Below, one piece after another: positions 42,527-51,647 of a stretch of 64,000 nt of DNA. Numbering within the stretch: position 1 is the stretch's first letter; each line of letters begins with the position of its first letter. A program made the position numbers and the translations under genes. The stretch lies in NCBI RefSeq assembly GCF_003885045.1, contig NZ_RHJS01000002.1:2604001-2668000 (forward strand), in the 5' to 3' direction. The notes below the pieces were generated by a model. It made no database searches. It saw nothing but the letters and a program-made list of their open reading frames with translations, and was not told the DNA's origin. The stretch comes from Schaedlerella arabinosiphila. Its GTDB lineage: Bacteria > Bacillota > Clostridia > Lachnospirales > Lachnospiraceae.

Positions 42527-44641
42527 TCATTTTCCAACCGCCTGCGCCCTCCGTTTGGGCTCTGCCTTTTTCACATCGTCAATCATATACACCTGACGGT
42601 GCGTATTCTCCGGCTGTCCCGGCTGGTTTTGATCTGTTTTGGACTCTGCGTTTCCCTGGTTTACGTCCATATCCGCAATTCCCCGGTTCAGGAACGCGTC
42701 GGGGAGATTGGAGCTGGTATCCTGGAAATCCTTTTTCCACTCGGACTGGATCTTTTTGTCCCGGATGATATCTGCCTTGCGCAGGTTGTACGTGGGCACT
42801 AGCTTCTTCACGATCTTCTTCATATGGTCTGTCTCCGCATAGGCGGACTGATACAATTCCTCCAGATCCTTCAAAAACTCCTCTTCGTTCATTTCAATCG
42901 GACGTCCGATATGAATCCGTTCATTTTCCGTACTGCGCAGTCCTTCCTCTTCCATGAGCAGCTCTTCGTACAGCTTCTCACCCGGACGGAGTCCGGTATA
43001 CTTAATCTCAATATCCACACCCGCTTCAAAACCAGACAGTTGGATCAGGTTCTTTGCCAGATCCGCGATCTTCACAGGCTGTCCCATGTCCAGCACAAAG
43101 ATCTCGCCGCCGTCCGCGCTGGCGCCTGCCTGGAGCACCAGAGATACCGCCTCGGGAATCGTCATAAAGTAACGGACAATATCCGGGTGGGTCACGGTGA
43201 CAGGACCGCCTGCCGCAATCTGCTTTTTAAAGAGCGGAATGACGCTCCCGTTGCTCCCAAGCACATTTCCAAAGCGAACCGCCACATATTCCGTGTCGGA
43301 GCGGTTGTTGAACACCTGAATGATCATTTCACAGATCCGTTTGGAGGCTCCCATAATATTGGTGGGATTGACCGCTTTGTCCGTAGAGATCAGCACGAAC
43401 TTCTTGGCGCCGTATTTATCCGCAGCCAGTGCAACCTTGTATGTACCGAATACATTGTTTTTGATCGCTTCGTTGGGGCTGTCCTCCATCAGAGGCACAT
43501 GCTTATGCGCCGCCGCATGATATACGATATCCGGCCTGTAGCGTGAAAACACGCTGTTGACCTTGCGTCCGTTGCGCACGGAGCCGATCAGCACCACCAG
43601 ATCCAGATACGGGTATTTCCGCTTCAATTCCTGCTGGATATCGTATGCATTGTTTTCATAAATGTCAAATATAATCAACTGTCTCGGACCGTTCGCCGCA
43701 ATCTGCCGGCAGAGCTCGCTTCCGATGCTTCCGCCGCCTCCGGTCACCAGCACCACTTTGTCCGATACATAGCGTCCGATCTTTTTCGTCATGACCCGGA
43801 TGGGCTCCCGGCCCAGCAGATCCTCAATCTCTACATTGCGCAGCTTGGATACACTCACCTCGCCCTTCACAAGCTGGTATACCCCCGGCAGGATCTTAAA
43901 CTCACAGTTGGGCACATTCTGGCAGATCGACAGGATCTTACGCTGCTCCTTTTTGCTTGCGCTTGGAATGGCCATAATGATCTCGTTGATCGCGTATTTC
44001 TGGGCGTAGTCCAGGATTCGATCCCGGCCGCCCACGACCCGGATACCATGGATATAGGTGCCGTGCTTTCTTGTATCGTCATCAATGATACAGCAGATAT
44101 TGGCGTCAAGCTCCTTGCTCATCTCCAGTTCCCGCATGACTACATTGCATGCCTCCCCGGCGCCGATGATCATGGTATTGCGCATATGGCTCCCGTGAAC
44201 CTGCCCCCGGTACAAAAGCTTGATCAGCCGGTAGGAAAACCGGGTTGCACAGGTCAGCAAAAACAGGGCGGTTCCGTACAGCAGGAAATAGCTCCTGAAA
44301 ATTTTCTTATATGTGAAAAAGTAATACAGCGCGTTGAATGTCGTGGAAGCCAGACACCCTTCCAGTATATACACCAGCTCCTTCATGCTTGCAAACCGCC
44401 ACAGGCTGGAATAGAGACGCACCCCCGCGAAGATCAGCACGGTAACCACCGTATTAAGCGGGATCATGTCCACCACAGAATTCATATACGGAAAATCCAC
44501 ATTGGCCAGATCATTGAACCTGAGCCAGAGCGCAAGATAGGAACTCAGATTAATACATGCAATATCCAGCGCTACGAAGAACAGCTTGGACATAAGAGAA
44601 AACATCTGCTTCTCCTTCACTCCATCTACTATACGCTTCAT
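42527..44641 (-). CDS. pglF: UDP-GlcNAc 4,6-dehydratase, PglF/CapD-like
   Basis: The 704-residue membrane protein has four N-terminal helices (residues 15-140), a CoA-binding-like domain (TMIIGAGEACNVVMRELE), and a C-terminal SDR domain with VTGGGGSIGSEL (299-310), LISTDKAVNPTNIMGASKR (M430, K434). Members of this group convert UDP-GlcNAc to the 4-keto-6-deoxy sugar used by PglE. C-terminal residues beyond about 640 are low-complexity. GGGAGGA precedes the ATG. It is separated from pglE/D/C by the LRR gene and the loaP leader, although the pathway needs both. Confidence 0.88.
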   Translation of the reverse strand: MKRIVDGVKEKQMFSLMSKLFFVALDIACINLSSYLALWLRFNDLANVDFPYMNSVVDMIPLNTVVTVLIFAGVRLYSSLWRFASMKELVYILEGCLASTTFNALYYFFTYKKIFRSYFLLYGTALFLLTCATRFSYRLIKLLYRGQVHGSHMRNTMIIGAGEACNVVMRELEMSKELDANICCIIDDDTRKHGTYIHGIRVVGGRDRILDYAQKYAINEIIMAIPSASKKEQRKILSICQNVPNCEFKILPGVYQLVKGEVSVSKLRNVEIEDLLGREPIRVMTKKIGRYVSDKVVLVTGGGGSIGSELCRQIAANGPRQLIIFDIYENNAYDIQQELKRKYPYLDLVVLIGSVRNGRKVNSVFSRYRPDIVYHAAAHKHVPLMEDSPNEAIKNNVFGTYKVALAADKYGAKKFVLISTDKAVNPTNIMGASKRICEMIIQVFNNRSDTEYVAVRFGNVLGSNGSVIPLFKKQIAAGGPVTVTHPDIVRYFMTIPEAVSLVLQAGASADGGEIFVLDMGQPVKIADLAKNLIQLSGFEAGVDIEIKYTGLRPGEKLYEELLMEEEGLRSTENERIHIGRPIEMNEEEFLKDLEELYQSAYAETDHMKKIVKKLVPTYNLRKADIIRDKKIQSEWKKDFQDTSSNLPDAFLNRGIADMDVNQGNAESKTDQNQPGQPENTHRQVYMIDDVKKAEPKRRAQAVGK

Positions 44642-44655
44642 ACCTATATCCTCCC

Positions 44656-45081
44656 TTATGCCTTTTTAAAAATGACCCATTTACTGAACAGATAGTTCAC
44701 GATGATCACAAAGATCCCTGCAATGATCTTGATGATCGAATCGGAATACCCCATCATGTCCACCAAAACAAGAAGCATGAGCGTCTCTGCCGCGCCGGAA
44801 AAAACACGCGCCGCCACAAACTGCCAGATTTCTTTTAGAAGTGTCCTCCTGCTCCAATCCAGGGAAGCGAACACAAACACCTTATTTACCAGATAGGCAA
44901 ATATCACCGAAAAAATCCATGCTATGACATTACTTACAAGATAATGGATCGAAAATATTTTCGTACAGGCAAAATATATCGCATAGTTTACTACGGTTGT
45001 CAGAACACCGCAGATGATATACACGATCGGTTCTTTATACTGCATCAGCAGCCGCTGCATAAGCTTTTTCATTCTGATCAC
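44656..45081 (-). CDS. GtrA-family membrane protein
   Basis: The 141-residue protein has four membrane helices and the GtrA pattern (VYIICGVLTTVVNYAIYF, SVIFAYLVNKVFVF, FSKWVIFKK). GtrA-like proteins are small flippases or accessory proteins for polyprenyl-linked sugars. Its reading frame overlaps glf by 4 bases, so the two are coupled; a role in handling galactofuranose-lipid intermediates is plausible but unproven. Confidence 0.85.
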   Translation of the reverse strand: MIRMKKLMQRLLMQYKEPIVYIICGVLTTVVNYAIYFACTKIFSIHYLVSNVIAWIFSVIFAYLVNKVFVFASLDWSRRTLLKEIWQFVAARVFSGAAETLMLLVLVDMMGYSDSIIKIIAGIFVIIVNYLFSKWVIFKKA

Positions 45082-46175
45082 CCAATCTCCCGGACTTTCT
45101 GGAGAGCCGCCTCCACGACCTTGTCCATATCATAATACTGGTAATTGCCCAGCCGTCCTCCGAAGATCACATTCCCTTCTGCCTCTGCAAGCTTTTTATA
45201 TTCCTCGTACAGCCTGCTGTTTTTCGCGTCATTGACCGGATAGTAGGGCTCCATCCCCACCTTCCACTCCGAGGAATATTCTCTGGAGATGACCGTCTTC
45301 TCCTGGGTTCCAAATTCAAAGTGCTTATGTTCAATGATTCTCGTAAAGGGAACTTCCTTTTCCGTATAGTTTACCACCGCGTTGCCCTGATAGTTATCAC
45401 AGTCCAGCACCTCTGTCTCAAACCGTACGGAACGATACTGCAGTGCTCCCAGCCGGTAGCCGAAATATTCGTCGATCATTCCCGTAAAGATGATCTTCTT
45501 TGCAATGTCCGGGTGCTCCTTCTTATACGCGAAATAATCCGTATTCGTCCGAACCTCGATCCCCTCCAGCATCCGCTCCACAACAGCCGTATATCCGCCG
45601 ATGGGAATCCCCTGATAACGGTCATTGAAGTAGTTATTGTCATAGGTGAACCGAACCGGCAGGCGCCGGATGATAAAGGCCGGAAGGTCCCTGCAGTCCC
45701 TTCCCCACTGCTTTTCCGTATATCCTTTCACCAGCTTTTCAAAGACGTCCCTGCCCACCAGGGAAAGGCACTGCTCCTCCAGGTTTCCTGGCTCTCCGAT
45801 GCCTGCCTCCTGAACCTGCTTCGCGATCATATCCCGGGCCTCCTTCGGCGTGCGGATTCCCCACATCCTGCTGAAGGTATTCATATTGAAAGGCAGGTTG
45901 TACAGCTCATCTTTGTACACCGCCACCGGCGAATTGATATAATGGTTGAACTCCGCAAACTGGTTCATATAGTCCCAGACCTGCCTGTTGGATGTATGGA
46001 AAATATGCGCGCCGTATTTGTGCACATGGATTCCCTCCATATCCTCACAGTAAATATTTCCTGCGATGTGGTTCCGCCGGTCGATGACCAGGCAGCTTTT
46101 TCCCCTTTTATGCAGTTCATGTGCCATAACCGCACCATACAGCCCTGCCCCTACGATCAGATAATCATATTTCAT
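45078..46175 (-). CDS. glf: UDP-galactopyranose mutase
   Basis: The 365-residue flavoprotein has the FAD-binding VGAGLYGAVMAHEL, RRNHIAGNIY, KYGAHIFHTSN, and LPFNMNTFSRMWG segments of Glf. It converts UDP-Galp to UDP-Galf, the donor for galactofuranose in surface glycans. The usual length is about 370-390. Catalytic arginine and tyrosine segments (FTYDNNYFNDRYQGIPIGGY) are present. It lies in a gene string with gtrA and pglF. Confidence 0.93.
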   Translation of the reverse strand: MKYDYLIVGAGLYGAVMAHELHKRGKSCLVIDRRNHIAGNIYCEDMEGIHVHKYGAHIFHTSNRQVWDYMNQFAEFNHYINSPVAVYKDELYNLPFNMNTFSRMWGIRTPKEARDMIAKQVQEAGIGEPGNLEEQCLSLVGRDVFEKLVKGYTEKQWGRDCRDLPAFIIRRLPVRFTYDNNYFNDRYQGIPIGGYTAVVERMLEGIEVRTNTDYFAYKKEHPDIAKKIIFTGMIDEYFGYRLGALQYRSVRFETEVLDCDNYQGNAVVNYTEKEVPFTRIIEHKHFEFGTQEKTVISREYSSEWKVGMEPYYPVNDAKNSRLYEEYKKLAEAEGNVIFGGRLGNYQYYDMDKVVEAALQKVREIG

Positions 46176-46252
46176 AGCTTATCTCCATATTTTGTAAAAT
46201 TAAGATGCATCCATACATCCTTTGCCCAATATATTGTATTCCTTAAACTCCA

Positions 46253-46281
46253 TTTTAACCTTTATGCAATACTTTTGTCAA
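46253..46281 (-). promoter_or_regulatory. Possible promoter of the glf-gtrA-pglF string
   Basis: TTGACA is followed after 17 bases by TTAAAA on the minus strand, in the 165-base gap before glf. The -10 box is weak. Confidence 0.35.
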
Positions 46282-46340
46282 TATTTGTTCACACTTTAAC
46301 AAAACTTGCTATCTTTATCTGACTGGAAATAGTAACAGCT

Positions 46341-48173
46341 TTATTCGATTTCCATAGAAATTCCTGTCAAAAATTGCGAGCTTCCGTCTTCCAGAATCGC
46401 ATATACATCAATCCGGTAATTCTCCTTCCTGTAACCAAAGCTGGCAATATTGATATCCATCGTATAATCCCCTTCCGGATTTTGCGCAGCCTGCATCCAC
46501 TGGAGGTCTTCCTGACCCGGCAATGTCCATACGGCAACATTCATCCCCATAATTTTTTGATCCACATTTTTGATATCCGTAATCACCAGCGGCAGGATTC
46601 CGGCGGCAGCATCAAATTCCCGCAATAAGAGCCTTGCTTCTGGAAGCTCCGTATTAATATAAGAAGTAAGGTCTTCCATAAATTTGGATTTTCTATTTAG
46701 CTCTGCCGCCATCCTCTCACGCTGGTAGCGCTCTGACAATGTCAATTCACCGGAAAACAGATTTGTGCCCAGGCCAAGCCTGTTTCCCTCAATCTGAGCT
46801 CCTAAGCTGGCCAGCGTAGTCGGAAAGTGGTCAAACGTGGTATAGTCCCTGTACAGCTCCGGCTTTTCCGGCTGTACGGCAGAGTTGATGAAAGCCGTAT
46901 ACACCTTCCGCGTATAGTCCAGCGGCACCTCATTGCAGAAATCGCTGTCCATCGTAGGATGGTCTCCTGCAATCACAATGGTCGTATTCTCATAAAAGTC
47001 CTGTCTCTGAACCCATTCGATGAACTCGGAGACTTTCCTGCTGGAACATGCAACCACATTGGCATACTGGTCGTCTCCATACTGGTTTTCGCAGTCTACA
47101 CAGACATAGCCGTCTTCCTTGTGGGTGTCCACCGTAAGGATTGTCAGGTTGAAGGGCTCCTCCTGCCGCGACAGGGTGCGCAGTTCCCTCTTGGCAAATT
47201 CAAACAGCCGTTTATCTTCATATCCCCACCATACCCGGTATCCTTCCGGAATCAAGCCCTCCTCGGCCGCATAATTATAATCATGAATTGTAAAATCTCC
47301 ATGACCTGAAAACAGCAGCCTGCGCCCTCCAAAAGTTGCGTCCGATCCGATCAGCAGCGTCTGTGAGTACCCTTCCCTCTGCAGGATATCCCCCAACGCA
47401 TTGGTTCCGTAAAAGAAAGAATCCTGCGTGTTCATCTCATTATTTTCCAGTGGAATCGACAGCGGAAGTCCCGCCGACTGGGCAAACATAGCCGCAACGG
47501 TCCAGGTCGTCTGGGGCATGGAATATCCCCCGTTGAGTACCGTCTCCGAACCGGAAAAATCTTCATTCTCCTGTGCAATCTTCGTCAGCTCCGGAATGTA
47601 GCTGATTTCAAAAGCGCCTCCGTTCTCCACATCTGCATAGGTAATTTCCATGGATTCCAGGAAAATATAGATCAGGTTTCTCTTTTTCCCCGGAAAACGG
47701 ATCATCACATCATCCGCGTTTACATAATTATCATCAATAAATGTTGAATACGTACTCTTGTTCTCCGAATAATTCGCAATATCCAGCCGAACCCATGTCA
47801 TATTCACGTAATAGCCTGCAAGCGCAATGGAACACACCAGGATTCCCGCCATGACAGTGTGATAGATCCATTTCCTCTTGCGCAGGACAATGATCAGAAT
47901 GAAAATAAGCAGCAGCGTCAAAACCGCCGCAGGAACACAATACTCCACATATTCCAGGATGATCTCTTTACTGGTCCCTTCCATGGGAGAATTTAGAAGA
48001 TACACCACTTCATCCATGGTCAGATAGCTCCATGTCTCAAACATCCATCTGACGCTGTTGCTCAAAAGGACTGAGGCAACGCCCAGCACAATGACAATCA
48101 ATGCCTCTAAAAAATATAAAATACCCTTGATCGTTTTAACAAACACACTCTTCGTATTCATCTTTTCTCTCAA
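46341..48173 (-). CDS. LTA-synthase-like phosphoglycerol transferase
   Basis: The 610-residue protein has about three N-terminal membrane helices and an extracellular sulfatase-fold domain: NLIYIFLESMEITYADVENGG, SMPQTTWTVAAM (probable threonine nucleophile), LTVDTHKEDGYVC and VIAGDHPTMDSDF for metal binding. LtaS and MdoB relatives move phosphoglycerol from phosphatidylglycerol to lipoteichoic acid or glycans. The C-terminal 110 residues form an extra beta-rich region. Four to five membrane helices are usual in LtaS, so this is a divergent member, perhaps decorating the polysaccharide. Confidence 0.85.
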   Translation of the reverse strand: MREKMNTKSVFVKTIKGILYFLEALIVIVLGVASVLLSNSVRWMFETWSYLTMDEVVYLLNSPMEGTSKEIILEYVEYCVPAAVLTLLLIFILIIVLRKRKWIYHTVMAGILVCSIALAGYYVNMTWVRLDIANYSENKSTYSTFIDDNYVNADDVMIRFPGKKRNLIYIFLESMEITYADVENGGAFEISYIPELTKIAQENEDFSGSETVLNGGYSMPQTTWTVAAMFAQSAGLPLSIPLENNEMNTQDSFFYGTNALGDILQREGYSQTLLIGSDATFGGRRLLFSGHGDFTIHDYNYAAEEGLIPEGYRVWWGYEDKRLFEFAKRELRTLSRQEEPFNLTILTVDTHKEDGYVCVDCENQYGDDQYANVVACSSRKVSEFIEWVQRQDFYENTTIVIAGDHPTMDSDFCNEVPLDYTRKVYTAFINSAVQPEKPELYRDYTTFDHFPTTLASLGAQIEGNRLGLGTNLFSGELTLSERYQRERMAAELNRKSKFMEDLTSYINTELPEARLLLREFDAAAGILPLVITDIKNVDQKIMGMNVAVWTLPGQEDLQWMQAAQNPEGDYTMDINIASFGYRKENYRIDVYAILEDGSSQFLTGISMEIE

Positions 48174-48252
48174 TTTCTACCTATTTGTATTTTTTGTAAA
48201 CATACAGAACAGCAGACGGATCTGCGGTCTTGGGATTTCATTCTCATACATA

Positions 48253-50079
48253 CTACTCCACTGTCACAGATTTTGCCAGATTCCTCGGCTTATCCACATC
48301 GCAGCCTTTGCCTACAGATATATAATACCCAAATAACTGCAAGGGTATAATCGCAAGGGAATTGGTAAAATATGGATTTGTTTCCGGGATGTAGATCACA
48401 TAGTCTGCCGCCCGTTTGACCTCCCCGTTGCCTTCATTGGTCACGGCCAGCACAAACGCGCCCCTTGTCCTGACCTCCACCATGTTGCTGATCATCTTCT
48501 GATACAGCTTTTCCTGCGTCAGGACGGCCGCCACCAAAGTTCCCTCCTCAATCAGGGATATTGTTCCGTGCTTTAGCTCTCCCGCCGCATAAGCTTCAGA
48601 ATGGATATAGGAAATCTCTTTGAGCTTTAAGGAGCCTTCCAGAGAAATGGCGTAGTCGATTCCCCGGCCGATGAAAAAGACGTCCCGCGCCGCCAAATAC
48701 CGTGTGGCAAACTTCTGAATACGGTTTTTGTTGTTCAAAAGCATCTCCACCTGCTCCGGAATCCGCTTCAAGTCTTCAATGTATCCTTCCAGCTCTTGGT
48801 CAGTGACGGTCCCCCGTACCTTTGCAAACTTCATGGCAAGCAGGTACAGTGCGATCAACTGGCAGGAATACGCCTTCGTCGTGGCCACCGCAATCTCCGG
48901 GCCTGCCCATGTATACATCACATTGTCCGCTTCCCTGGCAATGGAGCTTCCTACTACATTCACGATCCCAAGCACTTTTGCCCCCCTGCTCCTGGAATCC
49001 CGCAGCGCAGCAAGGGAATCTGCCGTTTCCCCGGACTGGCTGATGATGATCATCAGAGTGCCTTCCTCGATGAGCGGATCGCGGTACCTGTATTCCGAAG
49101 CCAGATCCACCTCCACCGGAATCCGGGCCATTCCTTCCAGGACATATTTTCCCGTGACCCCTGCATGGTACGCAGACCCACAGGCTACGATCATCATCTT
49201 TTTCACGCTGAGTATATCCTCATCCGACATCCCCAGTTCCTCAATCACAATCTCTTTCCCTTTCAGCCGCGGAGAGAATGTATCCGTGATCGCCTTGGGC
49301 TGCTCATACATTTCTTTCAGCATAAAATGCTCGCAGCCGCCCTTTTCCGCCGCATCCACATCCCAGTCGATGTGAGTGGATTCCTTTTCAATGGATTCCT
49401 CGTCCACATTGAAAAACTCCATGGAGTCCTGTTTCATACGGACGATCTCTTCATTTTCAATGAAATATACATCCCTGGTATACTTCAATACCGCAGGCAC
49501 ATCCGACGCGATGATGCATCCGTCCTTTGTGTGCCCGACGATCAGCGGGCTGTCCTTGCGGACCGCATAGAGCTCCTTTGGATGATCTTTGAACATAATC
49601 CCAAGGGCATAAGACCCCTCCATACGATGCATGATCTTGATAATCGCCTGAAGGGGATTGCCCTGATAATAGTGATCCAGAAGATGGGCGATCACTTCCG
49701 TGTCCGTATCCGACACAAACTCATATCCCTTCGCCGTCAGCTTCTTTTTCAGCTTCAGATAATTTTCGATAATTCCGTTATGTACTACGACAATGCTTTG
49801 ATCCGCGTTAAAATGCGGATGTGCATTCACATCCGAAGGCTCCCCGTGTGTTGCCCAGCGGGTATGGCCGATTCCCATATGCCCCGGAAATATCTCCCCG
49901 TCATGGGTCAATTCACTGAGTACTTTTAGCCTGCCCTTGGACTTTTTCATCTGGATCCTCTCACCGTCATATACTGCAATCCCGGCTGAATCATATCCCC
50001 GGTATTCCAGCTTTCCCAGGCCATCCAATAAGATCGGGGCTGCCGGCCTTTCCCCCACATATCCAACTATTCCGCACAT
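48253..50079 (-). CDS. glmS: Glutamine-fructose-6-phosphate aminotransferase
   Basis: The 608-residue enzyme has the N-terminal glutaminase domain with the catalytic Cys2 (MCGIVGYVG), HTRWATHGEPSDVNAHPH, and two SIS isomerase domains (ACGSAYHAGVTGKYVLE; FFIGRGIDYAISLEGSLKLKEISYIHSEAYAAGELKHG), ending NLAKSVTVE as expected. It makes glucosamine-6-P for UDP-GlcNAc, hence for peptidoglycan and the bacillosamine and GalNAcA branches. Only about 70 bases separate it from the upstream gene; no glmS ribozyme fits there. Confidence 0.97.
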   Translation of the reverse strand: MCGIVGYVGERPAAPILLDGLGKLEYRGYDSAGIAVYDGERIQMKKSKGRLKVLSELTHDGEIFPGHMGIGHTRWATHGEPSDVNAHPHFNADQSIVVVHNGIIENYLKLKKKLTAKGYEFVSDTDTEVIAHLLDHYYQGNPLQAIIKIMHRMEGSYALGIMFKDHPKELYAVRKDSPLIVGHTKDGCIIASDVPAVLKYTRDVYFIENEEIVRMKQDSMEFFNVDEESIEKESTHIDWDVDAAEKGGCEHFMLKEMYEQPKAITDTFSPRLKGKEIVIEELGMSDEDILSVKKMMIVACGSAYHAGVTGKYVLEGMARIPVEVDLASEYRYRDPLIEEGTLMIIISQSGETADSLAALRDSRSRGAKVLGIVNVVGSSIAREADNVMYTWAGPEIAVATTKAYSCQLIALYLLAMKFAKVRGTVTDQELEGYIEDLKRIPEQVEMLLNNKNRIQKFATRYLAARDVFFIGRGIDYAISLEGSLKLKEISYIHSEAYAAGELKHGTISLIEEGTLVAAVLTQEKLYQKMISNMVEVRTRGAFVLAVTNEGNGEVKRAADYVIYIPETNPYFTNSLAIIPLQLFGYYISVGKGCDVDKPRNLAKSVTVE

Positions 50080-50104
50080 AAAATTCTCCTTTTACCAAAA
50101 AAAT

Positions 50105-50136
50105 CCCGGACAGCAAAGCAAGCTTTGCTGTCCCGG
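50105..50136 (-). terminator. Terminator after the cohesin-domain gene
   Basis: GGACAGCAAAGC pairs with GCTTTGCTGTCC, followed on the minus strand by ATTTTTTT. It lies immediately before glmS. Confidence 0.85.
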
Positions 50137-50152
50137 TATACATCATTGTCTA

Positions 50153-51589
50153 TCAGATATCTATAAAGTCAACATCTTCATAGGAATCTTTTTTTTCAGA
50201 GAAGTCCTTTTTTCCCGGAGTATATTCTTTGATGTCATCGTCATCCTCATAATCGTCATCATAATACTCGTCGTCATCATCAAACCCGTCATCATAATGA
50301 TCGTCAGAATCTGAAAATTCATCGTCAAAGTCGGAATCATCAAAGTCATCTTCCAGATAGTCGTCATCGTCATCATCGTCGTCATCATCATATCCTACAA
50401 ACTGCTGACGGGATTTCTTTTTCACGTTTGGTTTGTTCTCACCCTCGTCCCCCATATACATGTCCTCCAGCTCCGCATTGCGCCGTCCAAGCTTGACGGA
50501 CAAAATCAGGATGATGATAAACAGGATCACTACGATCACCGCAACCGCAGCCGCAAGAATCAGCAGGTTATCGGTAATGATCTTCTCCACCTTGCCCAGA
50601 GCTGAATCATCCTCTTCCTCTTCCGGCTCAACGGCAGTATCGGTCTGAGCCATATATCTCTGATAGGTTCCGTCTACGGAATCATACTGGTAAAACCCTT
50701 CCACACCTGTGCTGCTCAGGGCATAGATCAGATAGAACTCCATGGAATCCATATTCTGCCATGCCGGATAGCTCATATCACGCAGGGACAGCGACGTCTC
50801 CACAAATTGCTCCGGAAGTGTGCTGCCGTCTCCCGACGACAGGATAAAAATGTAAAAGTTCTCCGACACATCTACCCGTTCTGCCCGCATGAATGTACTG
50901 TCACTTTCATTGTACAGTACCATGATCGGATCTGATTCCCCGGAAATCATAAACAAAAATACCTTTCCGGAGCTGTCCTGCCGTACCGCGGAATGCTCCG
51001 CCCCCGCATACTGTACGGTACTTCTGGTAAATCCGGCCGGAATCAGCGCATCCGTAAAGTTCTCATAGATATTGTAATACACGCCGCCGATGTCAATACT
51101 CTCCTGTCCCAGAACACGCTCCGTCGGTTCCGCTGAACCTGCGGTGCCGTCTCCGGGTTCGATGGTCACGGCCGCCTCCCCTGCTGACAGATTAAGCGTC
51201 TCGTCCGAAAACAGATACGCCGTAGACTCTGTCACCTGGATTGCCGCCGTTCCCTCTGCCAGTCCTTTGAATGACAGTTCAAACGCCAGCTCTGTCTCCG
51301 TCCCTGTACCGGACCCCGACAGCGTAACCGTCCCTTCGCCGCCCTGTGCATTGGTCCCGCTTACAAATTCCAGCATGGCCGGATCATAGGACAACGTCAC
51401 ATTGGCATCGCCGATGGGCTGGCCGCCGGCATCTATCCTGACAGTAACTGGAATCTCTGCCCCTACGCTTCCCGTAGGGTCTGAAAGCATCAGTGTTCCG
51501 TCCGCAGCATACCCGGTAAGCGCCGGGCACAGCATCATACTGCATACTGCGGCAATCATCACGATCCATCTGGTCACTCGTTTCTTCAT
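50153..51589 (-). CDS. Cohesin-domain membrane protein with acidic cytoplasmic tail
   Basis: The 478-residue protein has a signal peptide (cleavage near GYAADG), a cohesin-like domain (residues about 32-145: VGAEIPVTVRIDAGG, LSYDPAMLEFVSG, LAFELSFKGLAEG), an unassigned extracellular domain (160-310), one membrane helix (about 330-355) and an intracellular tail with runs of eight Asp and many Asp/Tyr. The tail would be strongly acidic. No dockerin partner is visible in the window. It lies downstream of the LCP ligase in the same direction, so it may organise wall assembly. Function unknown. Confidence 0.8.
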   Translation of the reverse strand: MKKRVTRWIVMIAAVCSMMLCPALTGYAADGTLMLSDPTGSVGAEIPVTVRIDAGGQPIGDANVTLSYDPAMLEFVSGTNAQGGEGTVTLSGSGTGTETELAFELSFKGLAEGTAAIQVTESTAYLFSDETLNLSAGEAAVTIEPGDGTAGSAEPTERVLGQESIDIGGVYYNIYENFTDALIPAGFTRSTVQYAGAEHSAVRQDSSGKVFLFMISGESDPIMVLYNESDSTFMRAERVDVSENFYIFILSSGDGSTLPEQFVETSLSLRDMSYPAWQNMDSMEFYLIYALSSTGVEGFYQYDSVDGTYQRYMAQTDTAVEPEEEEDDSALGKVEKIITDNLLILAAAVAVIVVILFIIILILSVKLGRRNAELEDMYMGDEGENKPNVKKKSRQQFVGYDDDDDDDDDDYLEDDFDDSDFDDEFSDSDDHYDDGFDDDDEYYDDDYEDDDDIKEYTPGKKDFSEKKDSYEDVDFIDI

Positions 51590-51647
51590 ATTTTATAACC
51601 TCTTCTCCTGTATTTGTCGGTACACCTTCTGCTGCACCGTCCAGTCA

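Noticed and set aside
48796-49929. Long plus-strand reading frame opposite glmS
   Set aside because: It lies fully inside the conserved glmS gene on the other strand and shows no domain pattern.
50080-50152. glmS ribozyme upstream of glmS
   Set aside because: Only about 70 bases lie between the genes, and they are filled by a simple terminator hairpin and the ribosome site; the ribozyme core is not present.
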